From contig CAMDBM010000031.1 in NCBI GenBank assembly GCA_945889085.1, forward strand, positions 1 through 37,940: 37,940 nt of DNA, given 5' to 3'. Of the stretch, positions 1 to 7,065 are shown piece after piece (position 1 is the first letter of the stretch; every line of letters starts with the position of its first letter). A program made the position numbers and the translations under genes. A model generated the notes under the pieces. It was not told the DNA's origin and did not search any database. It saw only the letters and a program-made list of their open reading frames with translations. The stretch comes from WLJO01 sp945889085. Its GTDB lineage: Bacteria; Actinomycetota; Acidimicrobiia; Acidimicrobiales; Ilumatobacteraceae.

Positions 1-2
1 TG

Positions 3-767
3 TTCGCTCTCGACAGTGTCGTGGTCACGCCGCACCTCGGTGCGTCCACCCGAGAGGCCCAGGACAAGGCCGGCGACACCATTGCTGACATGGTGATGCT
101 CGCACTGGCTGGTGAGTTCGTACCGTTCGCCGTCAACGTCTCGGCAGCCGAGGCGAACGAGACCCTCCGCCCGTTCCTGCCCCTTGCCGAGCGCATCGGA
201 AGGCTGTTCGCCTCGCTGGTCGGCGCCGCTCCGAAGGTGCTCGAGATCTGTGCCGAGGGCGAGATTGCCGAGCAGGACAGCCGGATCCTCACCTTGTCGG
301 TGCTGAAAGGTTTCTTCGGCGCGATCAGCGACGAGCCCGTCACGTACGTGAACGCCCCGCAGTTGGCTCGGGATAAGGGCGTCGAGGTCCGCGAGGTGAA
401 GAGCGCGGAGTCCCAGGACTACGTCAACCTGTTGACGCTGCGCTGCGACGGGCACTCGATGGCGGGCACGCTCACGGGCCGGCGTTCCGAGCCGCGCATC
501 GTGATGGTCGAGGACCACACCACCGACGTACCGCCCTCGGACCACATGCTCGTCGTGCGCAACGACGACCGGCCCGGTGTTATCGGTCTGGTGGGCACGC
601 TCCTCGGCGACGCCGGTATCAACATCGCCGACATGGATGTGGGCAAGTCCCGGCAGGTCGGATCGGCGCTCATGCTGATCGCCCCAACGTCACCGGTTCC
701 GGACTCCGTGCTTACGGCGCTCCGCAGTGCACCCGGCATCGTGTCGGTGTCTGCACTCCGCGGCTGA
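3..767 (+). CDS. serA: D-3-phosphoglycerate dehydrogenase, C-terminal part (cut by window edge)
   Basis: The reading frame is open from the first bases, so the 5' end of the gene lies outside the window. SerA oxidises 3-phosphoglycerate with NAD in the first step of serine synthesis. The visible part begins at the end of the catalytic domain (VVTPHLGASTREAQ, the conserved helix with the active-site region). It continues through the intervening ASB-type domain seen in long actinobacterial SerA, and ends in an ACT domain (about the last 75 residues, from LVVRNDDRPGVIGLVG). ACT domains in this family bind serine for feedback control. The gene is convergent with the ferredoxin gene, 21 bp away. 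The family call is secure; the missing N-terminus (catalytic His and NAD fold) cannot be checked. Confidence 0.93.
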   Translation, partial: FALDSVVVTPHLGASTREAQDKAGDTIADMVMLALAGEFVPFAVNVSAAEANETLRPFLPLAERIGRLFASLVGAAPKVLEICAEGEIAEQDSRILTLSVLKGFFGAISDEPVTYVNAPQLARDKGVEVREVKSAESQDYVNLLTLRCDGHSMAGTLTGRRSEPRIVMVEDHTTDVPPSDHMLVVRNDDRPGVIGLVGTLLGDAGINIADMDVGKSRQVGSALMLIAPTSPVPDSVLTALRSAPGIVSVSALRG

Positions 768-787
768 ACCGGCGCGCCGGCTGAGCC
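762..787. terminator. Hairpin between convergent serA and ferredoxin genes
   Basis: An inner perfect 12-bp palindrome (CCGGCGCGCCGG, 769-780) is flanked by GGCT (762-765) and AGCC (784-787), giving a two-part stem that spans both stop codons. There is no U-tract on either strand, so it may be a bidirectional stop signal or simply GC-rich symmetry. Confidence 0.35.
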
Positions 788-788
788 A

Positions 789-980
789 TCAGCCCTCGAT
801 CGTGATGGCTGCGGTGGGGCAGAGTTCCTCGGCCTGCTTCACCTTCTCGCGCAGCGATTCCGGCGGATTCTCCTGGAGCACGTAGAGGTAGCCATCGCTG
901 CGAACCTCGAACACTTCGGGGCACACCTGCATGCACGTCCCGGTTGAGGCACACACGTCGTAGTCCACAGTGACTTTCAT
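789..980 (-). CDS. Small ferredoxin, [3Fe-4S] type
   Basis: A 63-residue acidic ferredoxin. Cysteines sit at 10, 16, 20 (followed by Pro) and 54. The position where a [4Fe-4S] ferredoxin has its second Cys (C-x2-C-x2-C) is Thr13, so three Cys plus the distant one fit a [3Fe-4S] cluster. This is the pattern of the small actinobacterial ferredoxins that pass electrons to cytochromes P450 and some other oxygenases. The start is the ATG at 980, preceded by an AAGGGA ribosome site. It lies 82 bp downstream of leuA on the same strand. A TAGAGT box (1044-1039) could give it its own promoter. No P450 or reductase gene is visible in the window, so its partner is unknown. Confidence 0.85.
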   Translation of the reverse strand: MKVTVDYDVCASTGTCMQVCPEVFEVRSDGYLYVLQENPPESLREKVKQAEELCPTAAITIEG

Positions 981-1062
981 CGTTCGTCCCTTGTCGTCGT
1001 GGTGTTCCGGCCGGATCGACGTTCCGGCCGCCGAACTAACTCTAGTGGCTGCCGCCATTGCC

Positions 1063-2772
1063 TCATCGCCGCTGGCGGTCGAGGGCCGAGAGCACGGCCT
1101 TGAACGACGCCGTGATGATGTTCGGGTCGTCGCCAACCCCCCAGCGAACGTTCCCCTCGCCGTCGGAGGTCTCCACGTACGCAACGGCAGTGGCTTCCGA
1201 GCCGGCGGACAACGCGTGCTCCGCGTAGTCCAGCACATCGATGTTGATACCGAGTCCGTCCGCAATCGCGTTGACGAACGCGCTGATCGGGCCGTTGCCG
1301 CTGCCGGTGAGGGTGCGGTGTTCCCCGTCAACGAGTACCTGGGCGGTGACCGAGGTGACTTTGCCGTCAGTGCGCAGTTCGTGCCCGTCGAGCGTGTGGT
1401 GCGGGTTGGCGGGCAGGTACTCGGCCTCGAAGGCATCCCACATCATCACGGGGTTAATCTCGGTGCCGGAATCCTCGGTGATGTGCTGGATCGTCTTGGA
1501 GAACTCGATCTGCAGGCGGCGCGGGAGGTCGAAACCGTGCTCGGCCTTCATGATGTACGCAACGCCGCCCTTGCCGCTCTGGCTGTTGACACGGATGACA
1601 GCCTCGTAGGTGCGGCCCACGTGCTTGGGGTCGATCGGCAGGTAAGGCACTCCCCAGGTCTCGTAGTCGTGCTTCTTGCGGCCGGCAGCAACAGCATTGC
1701 GCTCGAGCACCTCGAGGCCCTTCTTGATGGCGTCCTGGTGGCTTCCGGAGAACGAGGTGTAGACGAGGTCGCCCACGTAGGGGTGGCGCGGCGAGACCGG
1801 CAGGCGGTTGCAGTACTCCGCCACTCGGCGCAACGCGTCGATGTCGCTGAGGTCCAGTTCGGGGTCCACACCGAGTGCAAACAGGTTGAGGGCAAGGTTC
1901 ACGAGGTCCACGTTGCCGGTGCGCTCGCCGTTGCCGAACAGTGTCCCTTCCACGCGGTCGGCACCAGCCATCACCCCGAACTCGGCGGCAGCAACACCGC
2001 AGCCGCGGTCGTTGTGCGGGTGCAGCGAGATGATGACGCTGTTGCGACTGCGGATGTTGCGGCAGAACCACTCGATGACGTCGCCGTACACGTTCGGGGT
2101 GTAGCACTCAACGGTGGCGGGCAGGTTCAGGATGAGCGGCCGTTCCGGCGTCGGCTCGATGACCTCCATGACGGCGTGGCACACGTCGAGCGCGTAGTCC
2201 GGCTCGGTCAGCGTGAACGACTCGGGCGAGTACTCGTAGAGGATCTCGGTGTCACCCATGGTCTGTTCGAGCTTCCTGCAGATACGGGCAGCGTTGACGG
2301 CGATGTCGGTGATGCCCTGCTTGTCGAGGTTGAACACAACCTCGCGCTGCAGTGGGTTCGTGGAGTTGTAGAAGTGAACGATGGCGCGTCGGGCGCCCTG
2401 CAAGCACTCGTAGGTGCGCTCGATGAGTTCCTGGCGGGACTGTACGAGCACCTGAATGGTGACGTCATCGGGGATGAGGTCTTCCTCGATGAGCTGGCGC
2501 ACGAAGTCGAAGTCGGGCTGGCTCGCTGCGGGGAACCCGACCTCGATCTCCTTGAAGCCCATCTTCACGAGTGTCTCGAACATGCGGCGCTTGCGCTCGG
2601 GGTCCATCGGGTCGATGAGGGCCTGGTTGCCGTCACGCAGGTCGACCGAGCACCACATCGGCGCCTTGTCGATCGTTACGTTCGGCCACGTGCGATCTGC
2701 GAGGACGAGCGGGAGCCACGCCTGGTACTTCTCGAAGGGCATCTTCTTGACGGTGACTGGCTTCGGGGGCAT
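1063..2772 (-). CDS. leuA: 2-isopropylmalate synthase
   Basis: LeuA condenses acetyl-CoA with 2-ketoisovalerate in the first committed step of leucine synthesis. The 569-residue protein is of the long actinobacterial type. It has an N-terminal tail, then the HMGL-like TIM barrel with WCSVDLRDGNQAL (catalytic Arg-Asp, metal ligand), HPHNDRGCGVAA (metal-binding His pair) and GNGERTGNVDL. The C-terminal regulatory domain (about residues 430-565) is where leucine inhibits this family. The start is the ATG at 2772, with AGGAG eight bases upstream. It lies behind a leucine leader peptide and terminator (2854-2965), so transcription is probably attenuated by leucyl-tRNA supply. A small ferredoxin gene follows downstream. 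Confidence 0.96.
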   Translation of the reverse strand: MPPKPVTVKKMPFEKYQAWLPLVLADRTWPNVTIDKAPMWCSVDLRDGNQALIDPMDPERKRRMFETLVKMGFKEIEVGFPAASQPDFDFVRQLIEEDLIPDDVTIQVLVQSRQELIERTYECLQGARRAIVHFYNSTNPLQREVVFNLDKQGITDIAVNAARICRKLEQTMGDTEILYEYSPESFTLTEPDYALDVCHAVMEVIEPTPERPLILNLPATVECYTPNVYGDVIEWFCRNIRSRNSVIISLHPHNDRGCGVAAAEFGVMAGADRVEGTLFGNGERTGNVDLVNLALNLFALGVDPELDLSDIDALRRVAEYCNRLPVSPRHPYVGDLVYTSFSGSHQDAIKKGLEVLERNAVAAGRKKHDYETWGVPYLPIDPKHVGRTYEAVIRVNSQSGKGGVAYIMKAEHGFDLPRRLQIEFSKTIQHITEDSGTEINPVMMWDAFEAEYLPANPHHTLDGHELRTDGKVTSVTAQVLVDGEHRTLTGSGNGPISAFVNAIADGLGINIDVLDYAEHALSAGSEATAVAYVETSDGEGNVRWGVGDDPNIITASFKAVLSALDRQRR

Positions 2773-2853
2773 CGTGTCGGCTCCTGGTGCTGAGGATTTC
2801 GTGTGCTGGCGGTCGGACTGGGTTGGGTTGGGATCGTTCTGGGGTACTTGCCG

Positions 2854-2887
2854 GAAAAAGCAAGAACCCCTGCCGGTGAGGCAGGGG
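2854..2887 (-). terminator. Attenuator terminator of the leuA leader
   Basis: On the minus strand, the arms CCCCTGCC (2887-2880) and GGCAGGGG (2874-2867) form a perfect 8-bp stem with a 5-nt loop. A T-rich run (TTCTTGCTTTTT) follows, ending near 2855. This is a strong intrinsic terminator between the leucine leader peptide and leuA, about 80 nt before the leuA start. Confidence 0.85.
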
Positions 2888-2889
2888 CG

Positions 2890-2918
2890 GGGCGAACGCG
2901 GATATGTGGCGCTCGCCC
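2890..2918 (-). promoter_or_regulatory. First (pause-type) hairpin of the leuA leader
   Basis: A 10-bp stem, with one G-U pair, is formed by 2918-2909 and 2899-2890 on the minus strand with a 9-nt loop. It starts at the last base of the leader peptide's TAG, so a ribosome finishing or stalled in the peptide would affect its folding. The 5' arm (GGGCG) could also pair weakly with the CGCCCC just before the terminator stem, a possible antiterminator. That alternative is inference. Confidence 0.6.
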
Positions 2919-2953
2919 TAGGTAAGAAGGAGGAGTCCCAGCAAGTTACGCAT
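2918..2953 (-). CDS. Leucine leader peptide of leuA
   Basis: A short ORF encoding MRNLLGLLLLT, followed by TAG. Six of its eleven residues are leucine, including four in a row (CTC CTC CTT CTT). It lies immediately before two hairpins, the second an intrinsic terminator, and then leuA. This is the classic layout of ribosome-mediated attenuation, in which lack of charged tRNA-Leu stalls the ribosome. The ATG at 2953 is only 7 nt from a TATGCT -10 box, so the mRNA is probably leaderless. An in-frame ATG at 2965 would add MLHV but overlaps the -10 box. The Leu content and position are seen in the sequence; the mechanism is inferred from the known class. Confidence 0.85.
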   Translation of the reverse strand: MRNLLGLLLLT

Positions 2954-2960
2954 CACGTGC

Positions 2961-2989
2961 AGCATACGGAACTCGGCGCACCTGCGCAA
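2961..2989 (-). promoter_or_regulatory. leuA leader promoter
   Basis: On the minus strand, TTGCGC (2989-2984), a 17-bp spacer, and TATGCT (2966-2961) form a good housekeeping-type promoter. The predicted start point, 7-8 nt downstream, coincides with the leader peptide ATG at 2953. Confidence 0.7.
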
Positions 2990-3015
2990 TGGGCACCGGG
3001 TCCCGAAAAGTGACG

Positions 3016-3041
3016 AAGGCCCCACCTTGCGGTGGGACCTT
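3016..3041 (-). terminator. Intrinsic terminator-like hairpin upstream of the leuA promoter
   Basis: On the minus strand an 11-bp stem, AAGGTCCCACC and GGTGGGGCCTT with one G-U pair, encloses a GCAA tetraloop and is followed by CGTCACTTTT. The pairing is better on the minus strand than on the plus (a C-A mismatch there), so it acts on minus-strand transcripts. It insulates leuA from the acyl-CoA ligase gene or ends a short transcript starting near 3050. Confidence 0.65.
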
Positions 3042-3156
3042 CTTGATGTCGGCTCGCTACCGAGTCTACGGGCCCGCAACCCGATTGCGTTCGGGCCCGA
3101 GCTCCCCCTGAAGCCAAGACGTGTGTCAGTACCGAGAACGACGTGGGCAGTTGCAC
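3042..3156 (-). other. Gene-free stretch after the acyl-CoA ligase, with a strong hairpin
   Basis: The gap between the ligase stop (3157) and leuA (2772) is 384 bp. The leuA side holds the leader elements listed separately. This part carries a second hairpin (3070-3098; GGGCC/GGCCC outer and CGCAA/TTGCG inner pairs), followed on the minus strand by TAGACT (near 3069-3064), a possible -10 box. A short transcript from there to the 3016-3041 terminator is conceivable. I find no ORF in it. Confidence 0.4.
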
Positions 3157-4716
3157 CTAGTTGATCTGCTTGGCGTGATCTGCCCAGTACGGCTCGCGCA
3201 GCTTGAACTTCTGCAGCTTGCCGGTGGAGGTCCGCGCCAGCGACTCACGGAACTCGATCCGCTTCGGGCACTTGTAGCCGGCCAGTTTCGTCCTGCAATA
3301 GGCGATGAGGTCCGCCTCGCTGAGGGCCGAGCCTGGGGTTTTCACGACGAGGCCGAGCACCAGTTCGCCCCACTTCTCGTCGGGCACGCCGATCACGGCC
3401 ACCTCGCTCACGTCCGGGTGGCTGAAGAGTGCATCCTCCACCTCGATGGACGACACGTTCTCGCCACCGGAGATGATGACGTCCTTCTTGCGGTCCGAGA
3501 TCACGACGTAGTGGTCGTCATCGATGATGCCGCCGTCCCCGGTGTGGAACCACTCGGGTCCGTTGGGGTCGTCGCTGGCCGGCTTGATCGCGTCAGCGGT
3601 TGCCTCGGGCTGGTCCCAGTAGCCGCCCATGATGTGGTTGCCACGGGCGAGGATCTCGCCCTGGTCGGAGATCCGGACGTGAACACCGAGTCCGGCCCCG
3701 CCGGCCCGGGACAGGCTCACGGCGCGCTCTGCGGGGGAGAGCGAGTCGGTCTCGGCGCGCCCACGATTCATGGTGAGCAGCGGTGTGGTCTCGGTGAGGC
3801 CGTAGAGCTGCACGAATTCCCAGCCGAGCTCGGTCTCGATCCGCTCGATGGTCTTCGATGGCGGCGGTGCGCCGGCGAGCACGATGCGCACGCGGTCCCG
3901 GCCGGGGATCGGCCCGTCCCAGGTCTTCGCGGCATCAAGGATCATGTTCGCAACCGCCGGTGCACCGCACAGGAGCGTGACGCCGTGCTCCTCGATCCGG
4001 CGGAGGATCTCGGCGCCGTCAATCTTGCGGATGATGATGTGCTTGCCGCCCATCGCCGTAACCGAATAGAGCATGCCCCAGCCGTTGCAGTGGAACTGGG
4101 GGAGCGTGTGCAGGTACACGTCACGGTCGCTCACGCCCATCTGCCAGCCGAAGACTGCGCTGTTCAGCCAAAGGTTGCGGTGGGTGAGCTGCACGCCCTT
4201 CGGACGCGCGGTGGTACCCGACGTGTAGTTGATGGTGGCCGTGGCGTCCTCGTCAGCGGCCCAGGGAGTGGGCTGGACCCCGAACCTCATGAGCACGGCG
4301 TCGCTCTCGGCCCCGATGATCATCTTGCGCTCGCAGGTCACCGCCGACAGCGCCTCCTCAAGCTCGGGGTCGACGAGGAGGATGCGGGCGCCCGAGTGCT
4401 CCACGATGTACTGCACCTCTTCTGCAACGAGGCGGAAGTTGATCGGCACCAGCACCCGACCGCTGCCCGAAACGCCGAACAGCGCGGTGAGCAGCCGGGC
4501 GGAGTTGTGGCTCACCATGGCCACCCGTTCGCCCGGGGCGATGCCGAGGGCGTCGAGACCCGCTGCGAGTGCCCGGGCTCGGTCTGCCATCTCGCCGTAG
4601 GTGAACGACCCCCAACCCTCTGCAGGCTGATCGGGCTCGTCGACCACTGCCGTGCGCTGCCAGTAGAGATCCTCGGCGCGGTGGAGGTGGTCATTGATCG
4701 TAAGGGGGACCTTCAT
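3157..4716 (-). CDS. Acyl-CoA synthetase (AMP-binding, fatty-acid CoA ligase family)
   Basis: A 519-residue ANL-family enzyme that activates a carboxylic acid through an acyl-AMP to its CoA thioester. Visible motifs are the P-loop-like INYTSGTTARPKGV, QLYGLTETTP (A5), the adenylate-binding WFHTGDGGIIDDDHYVVISDRKKDVIISGG (A7-A8), and the catalytic Lys near the C-terminus in ARTSTGKLQKFKLRE (A10). The substrate cannot be read from sequence; the closest general pattern is medium/long-chain fatty acyl-CoA ligases (FadD-like). The start is the ATG at 4716, which has TATCGT (4729-4724) seven nt upstream and is therefore probably leaderless. A longer in-frame extension to 4914 would overlap the divergent helicase and is unlikely. 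Confidence 0.9.
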   Translation of the reverse strand: MKVPLTINDHLHRAEDLYWQRTAVVDEPDQPAEGWGSFTYGEMADRARALAAGLDALGIAPGERVAMVSHNSARLLTALFGVSGSGRVLVPINFRLVAEEVQYIVEHSGARILLVDPELEEALSAVTCERKMIIGAESDAVLMRFGVQPTPWAADEDATATINYTSGTTARPKGVQLTHRNLWLNSAVFGWQMGVSDRDVYLHTLPQFHCNGWGMLYSVTAMGGKHIIIRKIDGAEILRRIEEHGVTLLCGAPAVANMILDAAKTWDGPIPGRDRVRIVLAGAPPPSKTIERIETELGWEFVQLYGLTETTPLLTMNRGRAETDSLSPAERAVSLSRAGGAGLGVHVRISDQGEILARGNHIMGGYWDQPEATADAIKPASDDPNGPEWFHTGDGGIIDDDHYVVISDRKKDVIISGGENVSSIEVEDALFSHPDVSEVAVIGVPDEKWGELVLGLVVKTPGSALSEADLIAYCRTKLAGYKCPKRIEFRESLARTSTGKLQKFKLREPYWADHAKQIN

Positions 4717-4774
4717 GACGGGGACGATAGACGGCCCAGCGCGACTTCTGCGAGGTAGCCTGAGCAGGATCAAC

Positions 4775-5965
4775 ATGACTGAAACTGCTGCCCCCGTGGC
4801 CCCCACTGGTTTCGCTGCACTCGGAGTCCCCCCGGACGTGGATCGTGGTCTCGCTGAGGCCGGATTCACACAACCGTTCGCCATCCAGATCGAGGCCGTC
4901 CCCGTGGCGCTCACCGGTCAGGATGTCTGTGGCAGGGCGCGTACCGGGTCTGGCAAGACGCTCGCGTTTGGCGTACCGATGCTCAGCCGCATCACGCCGA
5001 ACTCCGCCCCCAACCGCCCGCACGGCCTCGTGCTCGTGCCCACCCGTGAGCTGGCGCTTCAGGTGGCAGAGGTGCTCGCGCCTATCGCCAAGGCCTGCGG
5101 CAAGGTGGTGCTCGCTGCGTACGGCGGGTCCTCCCGCCAGGATCAGGTAACCCTCCTCGAGAAGGGTGTCGACCTCGTGGTGGCTACGCCGCTGCGCCTC
5201 GTCGACCTCATCAAGGGTAAGGAGGTGGACCTCTCCGAGATTGAGGTGGTCGTCATCGACGAGGCCGACCGCATGGCCGACGATGGCTTCACCCCACAGG
5301 TCGAGTGGATCCTGCGTCATGTCACCGGTGTGCACCAGACGATGCTGTTCTCGGCAACGCTGGACGGCCAGGTCGGTCACCTCGTGCGCCGCTACCTGAA
5401 GGATCCGGTGGAGATCGCCATCGACGCCGCGAACGACACCGTCGGCACGATGCACCATGTTTTCCTCGGCGTGCACCACATGGACAAGGACCGGGTTATC
5501 GCGTCGATCTGCAAGACCGCGCAGCGGGTCGTGGTGTTCTGCGCGACCAAGCGCATGTGTGACCGGGTAACCGACAACCTCCGGGACCTCGGCGTGAGTG
5601 CTGCCGCAATCCACGGCGACCTTCCCCAGCCCTCCCGTGAGAAGGCCCTCAAGCGTTTCTCCATGGGGGAACTGAAGGTGCTTGTGGCCACCGACGTGGC
5701 TGCGCGCGGTATCGACGTGGACGGCATTGACGTGGTGATCCACCACGAACCGGCCTCCGACGCGAAGGCCTACCTGCACCGTTCCGGACGTACGGCTCGC
5801 GCCGGCAACGACGGTTGGGCCGTGACGCTGGCGGAGTACAACCAGCACCTGCACGCCCGGATGATCCAGCGTGCGCTCCGCCTGACCATCAGCGACCCGA
5901 TCCAGGTGTTCTCGAACGACGAGCGCCTGCTCGACCTCAGCACCCTCCTCGCCGCTACAACCTGA
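4775..5965 (+). CDS. DEAD-box ATP-dependent RNA helicase
   Basis: A 396-residue helicase core with little beyond it. In order: Q motif around FAALGVPPDVDRGLAEAGFTQ, Walker A ARTGSGKT, motif Ia PTRELALQ, motif II DEAD (VVIDEADRM), motif III SAT, motif V VATDVAARGIDV, and motif VI HRSGRTARAG. Such proteins unwind short RNA duplexes in ribosome assembly, mRNA turnover or cold adaptation. It lacks the long basic C-terminal tail of CsdA/DeaD and is closest in layout to RhlE-like proteins. The start is the ATG at 4775; a TAGCCT box lies at 4756-4761. An upstream in-frame extension would overlap the divergent ligase start. Downstream is a hairpin at 5975-5997. Confidence 0.92.
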   Translation: MTETAAPVAPTGFAALGVPPDVDRGLAEAGFTQPFAIQIEAVPVALTGQDVCGRARTGSGKTLAFGVPMLSRITPNSAPNRPHGLVLVPTRELALQVAEVLAPIAKACGKVVLAAYGGSSRQDQVTLLEKGVDLVVATPLRLVDLIKGKEVDLSEIEVVVIDEADRMADDGFTPQVEWILRHVTGVHQTMLFSATLDGQVGHLVRRYLKDPVEIAIDAANDTVGTMHHVFLGVHHMDKDRVIASICKTAQRVVVFCATKRMCDRVTDNLRDLGVSAAAIHGDLPQPSREKALKRFSMGELKVLVATDVAARGIDVDGIDVVIHHEPASDAKAYLHRSGRTARAGNDGWAVTLAEYNQHLHARMIQRALRLTISDPIQVFSNDERLLDLSTLLAATT

Positions 5966-5974
5966 CGCACTGAA

Positions 5975-5997
5975 GCATCATCTTTTTGGGGTGATGC
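5975..5997 (+). terminator. Hairpin after the helicase gene
   Basis: GCATCATC (5975-5982) pairs with GGTGATGC (5990-5997), 8 bp with one G-U, around a T-rich 7-nt loop. It lies ten bases after the helicase stop. There is no clear U-tract after the stem, so termination strength is uncertain. Confidence 0.5.
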
Positions 5998-6060
5998 AGA
6001 GTGCCCGTTTAGTCTGATACCACCCGGTGGCTGGAACCGGGTCGCCTTTTGGAGGAACCG

Positions 6061-6600
6061 ATGAGTTCGAAGCAGACGCATACCAAGCGGATCCTGTTGC
6101 TCGCAGTACCCGCGCTTGTGCTTGCGGCGTGCAGCAGCGTCGATCGTTCCGGCACGGTGGAGGACGGCTCCAAGGGGGTCACCACCGTGGTGTTCAATTT
6201 CGTGCCGGTTTCGTGGGCGGAGAAACCGGTCGATCTCGACCCACCCGGGCCGTCGGTGGGGGATCGACTGGAGTTCACGGTGCCGTTCTTGCTGGACGGC
6301 AAACCCGGCGCGGAGTTGACGGGTGTGCTCGTGACCACGCGCCTCGGAAAGGGAACGGGTGCCTCGGCGGTGAAGGAGGAACGGACCATTACGCAGACGT
6401 TCCGCCTCAACGACAGCGACTCGATCAATGTGGAGGGCGTGGTGAAGGTCAAGCCGCGTAAGAAGCCCGACGCCGGCGTACCACTGGCGCGGACGGTCGT
6501 GGGCGGCACGGGTGCCTACCTCAATGCCAAGGGAAAGCTGCGCACTGTCCCGAACGCCGACGGTTCCTACACCTACACGTTCACCCTGAGGCTGCCCTGA
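6061..6600 (+). CDS. Lipoprotein with dirigent/allene-oxide-cyclase-like beta-barrel domain
   Basis: A 179-residue secreted lipoprotein. A basic N-terminus (KRILLLAVPALV) precedes the lipobox LAAC, with lipidated Cys24. The mature part resembles the AOC-barrel/dirigent fold: a VGDRLEFTVPFLLDGK segment, alternating beta strands, and a C-terminal VGGTGAYLNAKGKL followed by strands ending at the C-terminus. The GGTGxYxxAxG signature is typical of that superfamily. The ligand or role of bacterial members is unknown. The start has a strong GGAGG six bases upstream, in contrast to many leaderless neighbours, and a TAGTCT box at 6011-6016 gives a short 5' UTR. It appears monocistronic. Confidence 0.7.
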   Translation: MSSKQTHTKRILLLAVPALVLAACSSVDRSGTVEDGSKGVTTVVFNFVPVSWAEKPVDLDPPGPSVGDRLEFTVPFLLDGKPGAELTGVLVTTRLGKGTGASAVKEERTITQTFRLNDSDSINVEGVVKVKPRKKPDAGVPLARTVVGGTGAYLNAKGKLRTVPNADGSYTYTFTLRLP

Positions 6601-6618
6601 ATCACCGGCGTCGATCGC

Positions 6619-6654
6619 TTGGCAGGGTGCGTCCCGGGGAACTAGAACCTCTGC
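6619..6654 (+). promoter_or_regulatory. Promoter of the VOC-family gene
   Basis: TTGGCA (6619-6624), an 18-bp spacer, then TAGAAC (6643-6648), ending 6 nt before the ATG at 6655. The start codon would be at or next to the transcription start, so the message is probably leaderless. Confidence 0.6.
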
Positions 6655-7059
6655 ATGGCCGTTCACCTCACCAAAGATTCCATTGACCTCGGGATTGTCG
6701 TCACCGACATCGAGGCATCGCTGAAGTTCTACCGAGACACACTGGGTTTCACGTTTGTGGCAGACGGCCCGATGCCCGGCGGCATGCATATGTGGCGCCT
6801 GATGTGCGGCACGTCAATGATCAAGCTCGTCACCTTCGACCCCACCCCCGAGGCACGTCCGGCCAAGGGCGGCATCGGCGGAGCCACGGGCTACCGCTAC
6901 TGGACGATGTCGGTCTCGAACATCGCCGAGATCACCGACGCCGTTGCGGCCGCTGGCTACAAGGTGCGCATCCCCGTCACCGAGATTCGTGCGAACACGT
7001 CCATCTCGATGGTTGAGGACCCGGACGGCAACTGGGTCGAGTTCCTCGCCATCGGCTGA
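6655..7059 (+). CDS. VOC-family (glyoxalase/bleomycin-resistance/dioxygenase fold) protein
   Basis: A 134-residue single-unit protein with paired beta-alpha-beta-beta-beta modules. The first module is IDLGIVVTDIEASLKFYRDTLGF and the second runs from YWTMSVSNIAEITDAVAAAGY to VEDPDGNWVEFLAIG. The closing DPDGNxxEF is the family hallmark and supplies a metal ligand (Glu). The superfamily spans glyoxalases, dioxygenases, epimerases and antibiotic-binding proteins, and the sequence does not say which this is. It is convergent with leuD, only 6 bp apart, with no visible terminator between them. Confidence 0.85.
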   Translation: MAVHLTKDSIDLGIVVTDIEASLKFYRDTLGFTFVADGPMPGGMHMWRLMCGTSMIKLVTFDPTPEARPAKGGIGGATGYRYWTMSVSNIAEITDAVAAAGYKVRIPVTEIRANTSISMVEDPDGNWVEFLAIG

Positions 7060-7065
7060 CGCCGA

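Noticed and set aside
970..2793. 607-residue open frame on the plus strand opposite leuA
   Set aside because: It is the antisense shadow of a well-conserved gene in high-GC DNA; its translation is Val/Asp/Gly-rich with no recognisable domain.
3016..3041. T-box riboswitch upstream of leuA
   Set aside because: The stem contains an ACCGC-like string, but there is no specifier stem I or full T-box sequence, it is upstream of the leuA promoter, and the leader-peptide explanation is complete.
3121..4758. 545-residue open frame opposite the acyl-CoA ligase
   Set aside because: Antisense shadow; no domain, and the opposite strand carries all ANL-family motifs.
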